Part shown: piece by piece, positions 8,770 through 17,408 of the stretch | Layout: each line of letters begins with the position of its first letter | Numbering within the stretch: position 1 is the stretch's first letter | Source of the DNA: Ardenticatenaceae bacterium | Lineage (GTDB): Bacteria > Chloroflexota > Anaerolineae > Promineifilales > Promineifilaceae | NCBI GenBank assembly: GCA_020634395.1 | Contig: JACKBU010000027.1 | Span: 1-64,000 of the forward strand | Length of the DNA: 64,000 bases | Reading direction: 5' to 3' | Translations under genes and position numbers: made by a program | Notes under the pieces: generated by a model | What the model was told of the DNA's origin: nothing | The model's input: the letters and a program-made list of their open reading frames with translations, nothing else | The model's database searches: none

Positions 8770-10194
8770 TTATACCGCTTCACGCGCTTGTTTGTATGCT
8801 TCCAGCGTGCGCTGGCGGGTTTTTTGTCGATCAATAGTGGGAGCGGGATAGTCGCGCCCGACGATGACGCCGCATTGTTTTTGCAGGTCCGGCGGCATGG
8901 CGGCTGGTTCATGGATGTGGGCGTCGGGCACGGCCGTTAACTCTGGAACCCAGCGTCGGATGTAACGGCCGTCTGGGTCAAACTTCTTGCTCTGGGTAGT
9001 CGGATTAAAAATCCGAAAATAAGGTGCAGCGTCGGTGCCGGTTCCGGCGGTCCACTGCCAGCCGCCGTTGTTGGCAGCCGGATCACCATCTACCAGATGC
9101 TGCATAAAGTGGCGTTCACCCCAGCGCCAGTCGATGAGCAAATCTTTTACAAGGAAGGAGGCCACGATCATGCGGGCGCGGTTATGCATCCAGCCCGTGG
9201 CGGCCAACTGGCGCATAGCTGCGTCGATGATGGGATAGCCGGTACGGCCGTTTTGCCAGGCCGCAAAGTGTTCTGCGTCGTTGTCCCAGGCAAGGGCATC
9301 GTAGGTGCGGTTGAAGTTGCCTTTAAGCACGTAGGGAAAGTGATACAGGATACTGATGTAGAATTCGCGCCAGATCAACTCGTTGAGCCAGGTATCTGCA
9401 CCGTGACGGCCGTTGTCGTGCGAGGCCTGGTGCCAGGCCTCGCGGGCAGCGACCACTGCCTGCCGGGCAGAAAGCATGCCGAAGCGCAAATACGGCGAAA
9501 GCTGCGCCGTGCCGTCCAGATCCATACGATTGCGCCGGGCGCCATAGGCATAAATTGGCGCTTCTGGTCCGGCGGTGAAGGTGCGTAGGCGGCGCTGTGC
9601 TTCGGCTTCGCCCGCGGGGAAGGGGACAGCAGTAGGCAGCGCCGGTTTTTCCGGCAACGGCCGTCCGGCGATATGGGCCGGCGTGCGGATCTGGGCCGGC
9701 GCAGGCAGCAGCGAACCAGGATCGTCGGGAAACGGCCGTTCGCGCCACTGTTTGCTGAAAGGCGTGAAGACGGTGTAGGGTTCGCCGTTGGTTTTAAGGA
9801 TGGTTGACGGCGGGTGCACCGTCACGCCGCCGGTCAGTGTCAACGGGAGTTCGGCCGCAATGGCTTTGTCCCGGCGGCCGGCGTAGGGCGAATAATCCTC
9901 TTCGACGAAAATGGCTTCGGCCTGCGTTTCCTGCCGCAGCGCGGCCAGCTCCGCCAGCGGAGCGCCCTCGCGGACGACCAGATAGCTGCCGCGTTCGCGC
10001 AGCTGGGCATCCAGTGCGCGCAGTCCGGCCCACAAAAAAGCCAGGCGCTTTTCGCCGGTGTAACGGCCGTTTACCAGTTGCGGGTCGATGATGAAGGTGG
10101 GGATCACGGTATCGGCCCGGCTGCAAACGGCCGTTAGCGCCTCGTTGTCTGCCAGGCGCAAATCACGCCTTATCCACCAGATTGCTGCTTTCAT
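8770..10194 (-). CDS. phr: Deoxyribodipyrimidine photolyase, class I
   Basis: 474 residues. The Rossmann-like antenna domain begins IWWIRRDLRLADNEALTAV. The FAD domain contains TWLNELIWREFY, GYPIIDAAMRQL, GWMHNRARMIVASFL and DGDPAANNGGWQWTAGTG, all signatures of class I CPD photolyases, including tryptophans for electron transfer. It uses blue light to split cyclobutane dimers. The gene starts 42 bp downstream of the CarH-like repressor, a light-control arrangement known from other carotenogenic bacteria. The promoter is either carH's or lies in the short gap at 10195-10236. Confidence 0.95.
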   Translation of the reverse strand: MKAAIWWIRRDLRLADNEALTAVCSRADTVIPTFIIDPQLVNGRYTGEKRLAFLWAGLRALDAQLRERGSYLVVREGAPLAELAALRQETQAEAIFVEEDYSPYAGRRDKAIAAELPLTLTGGVTVHPPSTILKTNGEPYTVFTPFSKQWRERPFPDDPGSLLPAPAQIRTPAHIAGRPLPEKPALPTAVPFPAGEAEAQRRLRTFTAGPEAPIYAYGARRNRMDLDGTAQLSPYLRFGMLSARQAVVAAREAWHQASHDNGRHGADTWLNELIWREFYISILYHFPYVLKGNFNRTYDALAWDNDAEHFAAWQNGRTGYPIIDAAMRQLAATGWMHNRARMIVASFLVKDLLIDWRWGERHFMQHLVDGDPAANNGGWQWTAGTGTDAAPYFRIFNPTTQSKKFDPDGRYIRRWVPELTAVPDAHIHEPAAMPPDLQKQCGVIVGRDYPAPTIDRQKTRQRTLEAYKQAREAV

Positions 10195-10236
10195 AGTGAT
10201 ATCTAAAGTAAAATTGGATAGCTCCCGGCTAGCCGA

Positions 10237-11595
10237 CTAGTCACAGGGAATGTCGTTTTGATCGGTAATACAGTCCAGCCATTCCACAATGGGCGCCCCT
10301 TCGCTTTGCAGAATTTGCCGCGCGGCGTTGCGGTAGACAGTGAGATAAAGGCGCAACAAATCGGGCGGCATTTCGTAATTTAATAAGAGGGTTTCGGTCC
10401 AGGCCATTTCCGAACCTAAGAAGGAAACGCTGCCCAATGTCAGGGCGGCGGTGATATCCCGGGCCAGGTGCAGGTTGGCATTGGTCAGGTGTTCGTAGGG
10501 AAAATCTTCTTGCTGGAGCACTTGCCACACGGCGGCTTCGATTTGGGCCTGGCGTTTGCGGAAGTGTTCTCGGGCGGCCTGATATTCAGGAGCAATGGTT
10601 TTAGGGTCGGCTATCTGGGGGCGATTGGACAGAATGTGCGCGATGGCATGTACGGCCGTGTCCAGCTTTTCGCCCAGAAAGTGTCCCGGTATGCGGCTGC
10701 GTAAAGCCGGCGTCTGGCTAAAAATGCGCCCGCCAAAAGCCAGCGGGATGCGTTCCTGGTGCAGAAACTCGGCGACATGATAAAGGGAAGCGGCCGTGTG
10801 CAGCTGCTGAGCCGTCATCACGATAAGATCTGGTTTGGCCGTGGCTATGGTATTCTCCAGGTAATCGCGCGGTACGTTGGCTCCCAGGTAAATCGTTTCC
10901 CAGCCGTGATGGCGCAGCATCAGCGTCAGAAACAGTGGTGCAAAGATATGGTGTTCGTCGGCCGGGCAGGCCACGATAATTTTACCGGGGCGATTGGGCA
11001 GCGGCGCGGCCGTTACCAATGTATTGAGTCGGCGCATCGCCAGGGCAGAGGCAAAGTGCTCCTGTTGCACAGTGGCTTCGTTGCGGTACCATAATTCGCC
11101 AATATGGGCCAGCCCTTTTTGCAAAAGTTCAAGGCATACCATGTCGGCAGGGTACAGGGCAAAAGCCTGCGTCAGGGCATTTTCGGCGGCTTGCTCGTCA
11201 TATTTCAGGCAGGCGTTAATCCAGGCCTGGCGAAAGTCGGCCACAGTGGAACCGGCGATAGGGAAGGTGTGTGTGTGTGGCGCTGGGGCAGAGCTGGGCG
11301 GAGTAGACAGGATATTTAGGGGAATGGGCATTCCTTCTAATGGGTTTTGTCCTGTTTCTTCCAGATTGTGCCAGAGCCGCACAGCACGGCTGATGCTCAT
11401 ACCTTCTTGCTGGCGCTGCAGCAGCCATTTAATTGTAGCGATGTCGTGCTCAGAGTAGAGGCGATGTTTACCCTGAGTGCGTTTGGGTTTGGGCAGGCCA
11501 TAGCGCCGCTCCCAGGCTCGCAACGTATCCGGTTTAATATCGACTTCCTGTAAAATTACCTTTAAATTATAAGTAGGTGTTTTGCTGTAATTCAT
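10237..11595 (-). CDS. carH: CarH-like B12-dependent light-sensing repressor with extra C-terminal domain
   Basis: 452 residues. A MerR-type winged helix (about 6-75, ending in an LWHNLEE helix) is followed by a Pro/Ser linker. Next is the helical cap with the diagnostic Wx9EH motif (W169, E179, H180), then a B12-binding Rossmann domain with DEH (D213, H215) that supplies the cobalt-ligating His. CarH tetramers bind adenosylcobalamin and repress in the dark; light breaks the Co-C bond. The residue after Trp169 is Tyr where Thermus CarH has His132. About 125 further helical residues (about 325-452) extend past the usual family length of roughly 290. It is divergent from crtB. Confidence 0.88.
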   Translation of the reverse strand: MNYSKTPTYNLKVILQEVDIKPDTLRAWERRYGLPKPKRTQGKHRLYSEHDIATIKWLLQRQQEGMSISRAVRLWHNLEETGQNPLEGMPIPLNILSTPPSSAPAPHTHTFPIAGSTVADFRQAWINACLKYDEQAAENALTQAFALYPADMVCLELLQKGLAHIGELWYRNEATVQQEHFASALAMRRLNTLVTAAPLPNRPGKIIVACPADEHHIFAPLFLTLMLRHHGWETIYLGANVPRDYLENTIATAKPDLIVMTAQQLHTAASLYHVAEFLHQERIPLAFGGRIFSQTPALRSRIPGHFLGEKLDTAVHAIAHILSNRPQIADPKTIAPEYQAAREHFRKRQAQIEAAVWQVLQQEDFPYEHLTNANLHLARDITAALTLGSVSFLGSEMAWTETLLLNYEMPPDLLRLYLTVYRNAARQILQSEGAPIVEWLDCITDQNDIPCD

Positions 11596-11630
11596 CTCTG
11601 CTACCTCATTACCGTGTCTGCAATTTCATG

Positions 11631-11659
11631 AGATTATCATGAATTTGCCAATTTGTCAA
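11631..11659 (-). promoter_or_regulatory. Promoter of carH (minus strand)
   Basis: On the minus strand, TTGACA (plus 11654-11659) and TAATCT (plus 11631-11636) are separated by 17 bp, giving a near-consensus sigma-70 promoter about 36 bp upstream of the carH ATG. Confidence 0.7.
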
Positions 11660-11684
11660 GTATTTGTTCAGATATAATGTTGAC
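11652..11684. promoter_or_regulatory. Candidate CarH operator (11-bp direct repeats)
   Basis: TTTGTCAAGTA (11652-11662) is followed at once by TTTGTTCAGAT (11663-11673) and by the weaker ATAATGTTGAC (11674-11684). Head-to-tail half-sites with 11-bp spacing are the known mode of CarH tetramer binding. The block covers the -35 hexamers of both divergent promoters. The sequence similarity is direct; the assignment is inference. Confidence 0.45.
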
Positions 11685-11708
11685 AAAATCATTGCACTCT
11701 GCTAAGAT
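11680..11708 (+). promoter_or_regulatory. Promoter of crtB (plus strand)
   Basis: TTGACA (11680-11685), a 17-bp spacer and TAAGAT (11703-11708) form a near-consensus promoter 46 bp before the crtB ATG. Its -35 box abuts the candidate CarH operator. Confidence 0.72.
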
Positions 11709-11754
11709 GTCTGCGTATTATAAAAGTTTTATGGCTTAGCAAGGAGAAGGCTAT

Positions 11755-12696
11755 ATGGTCGCACAATCACGGACTTGGGAAAATCGTTTATTGCTATTGG
11801 CTGGTGAAGCGTGGCATGTGGGGACAGTGGCTGGGAATTTTCCTATTGCCGATGAGGACACTTTAAATAAAGCCTATGACGATTGTGAAGCCATCACGGC
11901 CGTGCACAGTCGTTCTTTCCACATGGCATCCGGTTTGCTGCCGCTGGAAAAACGGCGTGCGGTACGGGCGTTGTATGCCTTTTGCCGCATCACCGACGAC
12001 ATCGTGGACTGCCAGGAGGACGCGGTGCAGCAAAAACTGGAGGTGTGGCATCATGATGCGTTCTCCAACCATCCCCCGGTGGACAATTTGCCAGCTCTGG
12101 CCTGGACCGATGCCCGGCTGCGTTACCAGATTCCGCTGCGTTATGCCGAACAGTTAATCGAAGGCGTGTCGCGTGACATGGTCCAAAAACGCTACGCTAC
12201 ATTTGAAGACCTGGCAACCTACAGCTACGGGGTGGCCTCGACGGTGGGCCTGATGAGCATGCACATCATCGGCTTTTCGGGTGCGGAAGCAATTCCTTAT
12301 GCCATTAAGCTGGGACTGGCGCTGCAGATGACCAACATTTTGCGTGACGTGGGTGAAGATTGGCAGCGCGGGCGGCTCTATTTACCCCAGGAAGAACTGG
12401 CTGAGTTTGGCCTGTCGGAAACGGATGTGGACGCCGGGCAGGTCGATGATCGGTGGCGTGCGTTTATGCGTTTTCAGATTGAACGCAACCGGCAGCTTTA
12501 CGCGGAAGCGTGGCCGGGTATTGCGATGCTGCATGGTGACGGCCGTTTTGCCATTGCCGCGGCCGCCGGTTTATATCAGGGTATCCTGGACGCCATCGAG
12601 AGCAACGACTATGATGTGTTTAACCAGCGCGCTTACATCAGTACGTGGGGGAAGCTGCGTCGTCTGCCCGGACTGTGGTGGCGGAGCCGCAACTAA
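11755..12696 (+). CDS. crtB: Phytoene synthase
   Basis: 313 residues with an AAGGAGAAGG ribosome site. The first Asp-rich motif RITDDIVD (about 80-87) and the second DVGEDWQRGRLYLP (about 200-213) are those of squalene/phytoene synthases, together with HSRSFHMAS near residue 51. It condenses two geranylgeranyl diphosphates to phytoene, the first committed carotenoid step. It diverges from carH and lies opposite the crtI side of the cluster, so a single operator region can switch both arms. Followed by folE2 after 207 bp. Confidence 0.95.
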   Translation: MVAQSRTWENRLLLLAGEAWHVGTVAGNFPIADEDTLNKAYDDCEAITAVHSRSFHMASGLLPLEKRRAVRALYAFCRITDDIVDCQEDAVQQKLEVWHHDAFSNHPPVDNLPALAWTDARLRYQIPLRYAEQLIEGVSRDMVQKRYATFEDLATYSYGVASTVGLMSMHIIGFSGAEAIPYAIKLGLALQMTNILRDVGEDWQRGRLYLPQEELAEFGLSETDVDAGQVDDRWRAFMRFQIERNRQLYAEAWPGIAMLHGDGRFAIAAAAGLYQGILDAIESNDYDVFNQRAYISTWGKLRRLPGLWWRSRN

Positions 12697-12903
12697 TCTT
12701 GTTTCCCTAAGTATCCGATGAAAGGGTAAGCAAACCGTTCCTCAAATCGTCTGAAACAATGCAAAATAAGAAGGTTCCTCCTGGCTGCCTGCATGGTTGC
12801 TAAGGGACCGGTCCGTGGTGCTTGTTGTTCCCGAAATTTAATCTTGCCAACTGCCGGGACAAGAAGTTTCCACCTCAATGATCCAACCACAAGGAGAAAA
12901 GTG

Positions 12904-13968
12904 ATGTTTAAATCGATGAATGGTCATGGTGTGGCCTTAAATGGAAACGGCCGTACGCACCAGGCTAACAACTATCGTAACGGCCACATCGGTTCCCCGG
13001 CTGCCCCGGCGACAACCGAGTCAACCGCCGAAATGCGGCGCGTAAAAGATTTGCAGCAGCGGTACGATCAAGATTTTATGGTGACGCCGGCCTACAAAGC
13101 GACTTTGCCAGACATGCAAAACACCGCTGAAAACCGTGGCGCCAACGTCACCATTCAACATGTGGGGATCCACAACTTCAAAGTGCCCATGAAAATTATT
13201 ACCCGGGACGGCGAACCGTTGCAGATCCATGCTTCCATCACCGGAACCGTGTCGTTGGATGCGTACAAGAAGGGCATTAACATGAGCCGCATCATGCGCA
13301 CCTTCTATGAGTATGACGAAAGCGAACTGAACCCCCACACGCTGCAGCAGGTTGTCTACAGCTATCTGAAAAACCTGGAAAGTTCCAATGCCCGCATTGC
13401 CGTGGCCTTTGATTACCCGCTCAAGCAGCAAAGCCTGCGCAGCGGCCTGGCCGGTTACCAATATTACCCGGTCGTCCTGGAAACAGTGGTTACCGCCGAA
13501 CGAGGCGTGCGCCAGTTCATGCATCTGGATTTCGTCTATTCTTCGGCCTGCCCGTGCAGCTACGAGTTAAGCGTGCACGCCAATTTATATCGCGGGGTGG
13601 CGGCTGTGCCCCACAGCCAGCGTTCGGTGGCCAAAATTTCCGTAGAGTATGACGACGATTTTACGATTGAAGATCTGGTAGACATTGCTCGCGAAAAACT
13701 GCAAACGGAAACCCAGGTGATGGTGAAGCGCGAGGATGAGCAGGCGTTTGCTGAGCTGAATGCCGCCAATCTAAAGTTTGTGGAAGATGCGGTGCGCCTG
13801 CTGTATGAAGGGCTGGATAGCGACGGCCGTATCCGTGATTTCCGCGTTTTTGCCTCGCACAAAGAATCGCTGCATTCTCATGATGCCATCAGCGTGATTG
13901 TGAAAGGTGTGGAAGGCGGATACGATGCTTACCTGGAGCCTTTCACCTATCGCTCCATGCCCACGTAA
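12904..13968 (+). CDS. folE2: GTP cyclohydrolase FolE2 (type IB)
   Basis: 354 residues from the ATG at 12904, preceded by AAGGAGAAAAGTG; an upstream in-frame ATG at 12793 lacks a ribosome site and was rejected. Family hallmarks are NMSRIMRTFYEY, SSACPCSYEL with the metal-binding Cys, and PHSQRS. FolE2 converts GTP to dihydroneopterin triphosphate for folate and can use metals other than zinc. The protein has an N-terminal extension of about 80 residues (Asn/Gly-rich, then charged) beyond the usual ~260-300. Its position beside crtB may reflect pterin chromophore needs of photolyase, but this is speculation. Confidence 0.93.
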   Translation: MFKSMNGHGVALNGNGRTHQANNYRNGHIGSPAAPATTESTAEMRRVKDLQQRYDQDFMVTPAYKATLPDMQNTAENRGANVTIQHVGIHNFKVPMKIITRDGEPLQIHASITGTVSLDAYKKGINMSRIMRTFYEYDESELNPHTLQQVVYSYLKNLESSNARIAVAFDYPLKQQSLRSGLAGYQYYPVVLETVVTAERGVRQFMHLDFVYSSACPCSYELSVHANLYRGVAAVPHSQRSVAKISVEYDDDFTIEDLVDIAREKLQTETQVMVKREDEQAFAELNAANLKFVEDAVRLLYEGLDSDGRIRDFRVFASHKESLHSHDAISVIVKGVEGGYDAYLEPFTYRSMPT

Positions 13969-13982
13969 AAGAATTCTGCCAT

Positions 13983-14016
13983 GAATCGGGCGTCGTGACG
14001 TCACGACGCCCGATTC
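13983..14016. terminator. 34-bp perfect palindrome downstream of folE2
   Basis: GAATCGGGCGTCGTGAC is followed directly by its exact reverse complement, 15 bp after the folE2 stop. As RNA it would make a very stable hairpin, but no U-tract follows. It may be a factor-aided terminator, a transcript-stabilising stem or a dyad protein site centred on TGACGTCA. Confidence 0.55.
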
Positions 14017-14132
14017 TATCCCCGGCGGATCGCTGAAATAACCTCCCCAATCGTCAACTTTCGGGTATAGTCAAAGTAAAAACCGGTCCGGCAGTTTTTG
14101 CCTGCCGGGCTGCCTTAACCGAAAGGAGACGT

Positions 14133-15299
14133 ATGCCCCACACTTCATCATCCTTCAAACCCCTGGCCGAACACCAACGTGTCTACGATCTTATCTGGTC
14201 GCAGATGCCCCACATGCAGAAACCAACTTCCTCCTCCTGGTGGTTCTTTATTTTGCTGCCCAAGGAAAAGGAAGGTTATGGTCCCCGCCAGTTGATGTTT
14301 TCCATTTCCACCCGGGCAGGAAAGCAAATTCGCATTAACGATGCCTGGCTGCCTGGCCTGGATCTGAACCGGCCGATTGAGAACGGCGTGGATCGTTTCA
14401 GCGGCATGGCGAACGGCTGGTATTGTGACGGCCGTCAGGTTTACGAAAAATTTGTGTGGAACACGGCCATTACCACCCTCTCCGCTCCTGATGGCTGCAT
14501 TGGCTGCTGGACGGAACAGCTGCACGGCGACCCCATCGGCTGCGAGTTTTACCGCTCACCCCACCGTCCGCTGACTCTGGCGGCGCGCATACACGGCCAG
14601 AAAGGGTCGGCTCATTTCGAGGCGTGGGGCGATCTGGACTGTGTCCACAACTCCCCCCACGAATCGGTGAATATCGACACACCGCTGGGCGGCACCCATT
14701 TCGTCGCCTGGCGGCGGATGCACTTTCGCGGCGAATTTGACCTGCCCACCGGCAAGGAAACGCTGGAAGGGTTGGGTTATTTTCAGCGCGTTTGCCTCAA
14801 CGTGCCCACATTTCCCTGGAAATGGATTTGGGCTTTATTTCCTGACGGCTCGATGTTCTCGGCCTACGTGCCCTATGTGGGATTAAATCTGCTGCGGCGC
14901 GGCTACCGTTTTTTTGAAAGCGACCGCAAGGAGCAAACGGCCGTTTCCATTCTGCCCGCCGGCTTTTGGGATTGGGCCGGTCCGTCGGAGCAAATCTTAT
15001 TCGACACGGCGCGTATCACCCCCACGCTCGGTCACAACGGCGATCATCCCCACTTTAGCGTGGAAGTGAGCAATAAACAGGGTGATTTTGTGGCGTTTCG
15101 TGCCGCGCCGTATGGGCACGCCAATCTTTACCTGGAGCGCCAGGTGCTTGGCGGCTGGCTGCGCACACACTGGAACTACAACGAGTTCATGTTCCGCATG
15201 GAAGAGCTGCGGGGGCAGGTAAACGGCCGTGCCATCTCCAAAGAAACAATGGGGCAGGCCTTTGGCAGCCTCGAATATACCTGGGGATTGGGTCTTTAA
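14133..15299 (+). CDS. Possible CrtC/AttH-like lipocalin-fold protein (carotenoid hydratase-like)
   Basis: 388 residues, with an AAAGGAGACGT ribosome site. It is rich in Trp, Tyr and Phe, with many short beta-strand-like segments (HFEAWGDLDCVHN, GGTHFVAWRRMHFRGEF, GNRRGYRFFESDR-like stretches) and no membrane helix or signal peptide. Size and beta-rich aromatic character resemble the AttH/CrtC family, which includes carotenoid 1,2-hydratase, and the gene sits downstream of crtB and folE2. No decisive catalytic motif is visible, so the assignment rests mainly on composition and context and may be wrong. Confidence 0.35.
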   Translation: MPHTSSSFKPLAEHQRVYDLIWSQMPHMQKPTSSSWWFFILLPKEKEGYGPRQLMFSISTRAGKQIRINDAWLPGLDLNRPIENGVDRFSGMANGWYCDGRQVYEKFVWNTAITTLSAPDGCIGCWTEQLHGDPIGCEFYRSPHRPLTLAARIHGQKGSAHFEAWGDLDCVHNSPHESVNIDTPLGGTHFVAWRRMHFRGEFDLPTGKETLEGLGYFQRVCLNVPTFPWKWIWALFPDGSMFSAYVPYVGLNLLRRGYRFFESDRKEQTAVSILPAGFWDWAGPSEQILFDTARITPTLGHNGDHPHFSVEVSNKQGDFVAFRAAPYGHANLYLERQVLGGWLRTHWNYNEFMFRMEELRGQVNGRAISKETMGQAFGSLEYTWGLGL

Positions 15300-15510
15300 G
15301 GGGAATATTTGGCGGCTCCGCCGGCTAAACTTTCTCCTAAGTGCCCGATCAAATAGGCCCGGATTGTGGTATGATTTCTCTGGTTTTAAGGCTTCATAAT
15401 GGTTCACTGTGCCCTGGTGGGGCGGAATAATTTATCGGTAACGTGCGGAGCCATTCGGCGAGTTATCATGGTTTCCAAAACGCTAATTCACACAAAGGAG
15501 ATCCAAAGCT

Positions 15511-16497
15511 ATGACCGCAATTTGCCCTGGGATATTCCTTGGCTTCTTGGGCTGGTTTTTTCTGCGCTACGTGATCAGCGGTTTCTTCACCGTCGATCAA
15601 AACGAACGCGCCGTTAAAACCCGCTTTGGCCGGGCTGTCCGCCTCAGCAAATCTACTACTCTGGATGATCCCATCGCCGACGTCCTGAATGAAAAGGACA
15701 AGGAACGGTACATCTATCCCCTGGTAAGAGTCATCCCTCCTGGCGGCCCGTATTTTCGCTGGCCCTGGGAAAAGGTGCACAAGGTTTCAGTCGCCACTGA
15801 AACCATCAACATGGCCCTGGACCTGGAAACCCCTGAGGCCAATCACGGCGGCACCGAACTGGACGCCGTTACCAAAGATCAGTTAAATATTGGTCTTTCC
15901 GGGCAGATTCGATTTCGGCCGTGCGAGCGGAACCTGTATGCCTACCTCTTTGGTGTCAAAACGCCCATTGTCCACGTGATGGGCTACTTTGTTTCCATAT
16001 TGCGCCAGCGTATTGCCAGTTTTGAATCGCAAACCCCCACGCTGGAAGAAGAAGACATTGATATTGGTCTGATGGGCGGCATTTCTATCAACGATTTGCG
16101 CAAAAACCTGAACGAAATCAATACGTTTATGGAGATGGAGTGCGCTTCGGCGGCGGCCCGCTACGGGGTTGAACTGGATGCCTCCCTCATCACCGGCATC
16201 GATCCGCCAGCGGAAGTGGAATCCGCCCTGGCGGCTATCAACACCGCCCATAATGAGGTTTCCTCAGAAATAAGCCTGGCCAAAGCGCAGGCCGACCAGA
16301 CAATCGTGCAGTCTAAACGCGCGGTAGAGATCGAAACCCTGCGTGCCCAGGCCGAAGTCGAACCCTTGAACGCCCTGGCTGCCCAACTGCAAGAAATCAA
16401 AAGCCAGGGGCCGAGTGTGCTGGCAGCTTACCTGCGCAACGTGCGCCTGGCACTTTTTACCCAGGCTAAGAATGCGATTCTGGAGGTGAAGGAATGA
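15511..16497 (+). CDS. SPFH/Band 7 membrane protein (first of a pair)
   Basis: 328 residues with an AAGGAGATCC ribosome site. An N-terminal hydrophobic segment (about 3-24) anchors it. The band 7 domain follows (FTVDQNERAVKTRFGRA, LDAVTKDQLNIGLSGQIRF), then a long Ala/Glu-rich coiled coil (about 240-310). Such proteins form ring- or cage-like oligomers in membrane microdomains and regulate proteases such as FtsH. It overlaps the next SPFH gene by 4 bp (ATGA), so the two probably hetero-oligomerise like HflK/HflC. The gene contains no ACGGCCGT palindrome. Confidence 0.85.
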   Translation: MTAICPGIFLGFLGWFFLRYVISGFFTVDQNERAVKTRFGRAVRLSKSTTLDDPIADVLNEKDKERYIYPLVRVIPPGGPYFRWPWEKVHKVSVATETINMALDLETPEANHGGTELDAVTKDQLNIGLSGQIRFRPCERNLYAYLFGVKTPIVHVMGYFVSILRQRIASFESQTPTLEEEDIDIGLMGGISINDLRKNLNEINTFMEMECASAAARYGVELDASLITGIDPPAEVESALAAINTAHNEVSSEISLAKAQADQTIVQSKRAVEIETLRAQAEVEPLNALAAQLQEIKSQGPSVLAAYLRNVRLALFTQAKNAILEVKE

Positions 16498-17399
16498 ACA
16501 CGTTTGCTCTGCTTCTGGTCACTGCCTTCTTTTCTTTTGTGCTCTTTTTCCTTCTGGAACCGCTGGTGCGCTTTTTCCTGCGCTTGTTTGGCTTCTACGC
16601 CATCGTGCAGGAGGGTACGTGCCATGTGTATGTGTTGTTTGGCAATGTGGTGGCCGTTTTGCAGGAACCGGGCTTACAGTTCTTGTGGTTGAAGATGGGA
16701 CCAAGCGCCCTGGTGGTTAACTGGCTGGGCAAACGCCACATCCTGGATATGCGCCTGGACCAACAGTATTTGCGCAGCCTGCCTGTTAACTCTGAGGAAG
16801 GGGCGCCCATGGGGATTGGCGTCTGGTATGAAATGCAAGTCAGTGATCCGGTCGCCTACCTATTCAGAAATACCGATCCACGCGGTTCGCTGTCGGCCAA
16901 TGTAAGCAACGCCACGGTGCGTACGTTAAGCAACATGCCCCTGGAGGATATGTTGGAGACACGTCACGTCATGAGCCGCGCGGTGCGGGCAGAGGTGTCG
17001 CCTAAATCGGAGGAATGGGGGTATCGTCTTGGTTCGGTCTATATCCGTAAAGTTCATTTCCGCGATCGGGGCATGATCCGCCAGATTGAAGAGAAGGTGG
17101 TTAACCGTCTGCGGCAGGTGACGTCGGCGATTCGCCAGGACGGGGCCAATCGTGTAAGCATTATCACCAACTCGGCGGAGCGCCGGGCAGCGATTGAGTT
17201 CGCCAAAGCGCAGGCGATGCGCCCCAAAATTGTGGGCGAAGCGCTCAACCAGATCACCAAAGACCCGGAAGTGGCCGAGGCGATGTTTGAAATTTTGGAG
17301 ACCGAAAACATTTTGAAGGGCGATACGAAAGTTACGCTGATTCCCCGTGGGAATGAATTCATGGCCCAACTGCTGGGTGCGGAAGCGGCCCAGAAATAG
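16494..17399 (+). CDS. SPFH/Band 7 membrane protein (second of a pair)
   Basis: 301 residues. An N-terminal membrane helix (about 3-24, FALLLVTAFFSFVLFFLL) is followed by a band 7-like domain (FYAIVQEGTCHVYVLFGNVVAVLQEPG, EEGAPMGIGVWYEMQVSDPVAYLF). A charged helical region then runs to RAAIEFAKAQAMRPKIVGEALN. It starts within the stop of the preceding SPFH gene (ATGA), indicating coupled translation and fixed stoichiometry. No ACGGCCGT copy is present in it either, part of a 2.3-kb motif-free stretch. Function is inferred from family only. Confidence 0.82.
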   Translation: MNTFALLLVTAFFSFVLFFLLEPLVRFFLRLFGFYAIVQEGTCHVYVLFGNVVAVLQEPGLQFLWLKMGPSALVVNWLGKRHILDMRLDQQYLRSLPVNSEEGAPMGIGVWYEMQVSDPVAYLFRNTDPRGSLSANVSNATVRTLSNMPLEDMLETRHVMSRAVRAEVSPKSEEWGYRLGSVYIRKVHFRDRGMIRQIEEKVVNRLRQVTSAIRQDGANRVSIITNSAERRAAIEFAKAQAMRPKIVGEALNQITKDPEVAEAMFEILETENILKGDTKVTLIPRGNEFMAQLLGAEAAQK

Positions 17400-17408
17400 G
17401 AGTATGCA

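Noticed and set aside
12697..12903. Riboswitch upstream of folE2
   Set aside because: I could not match the leader to tetrahydrofolate, preQ1 or metal aptamers, and no convincing multi-stem fold was seen.
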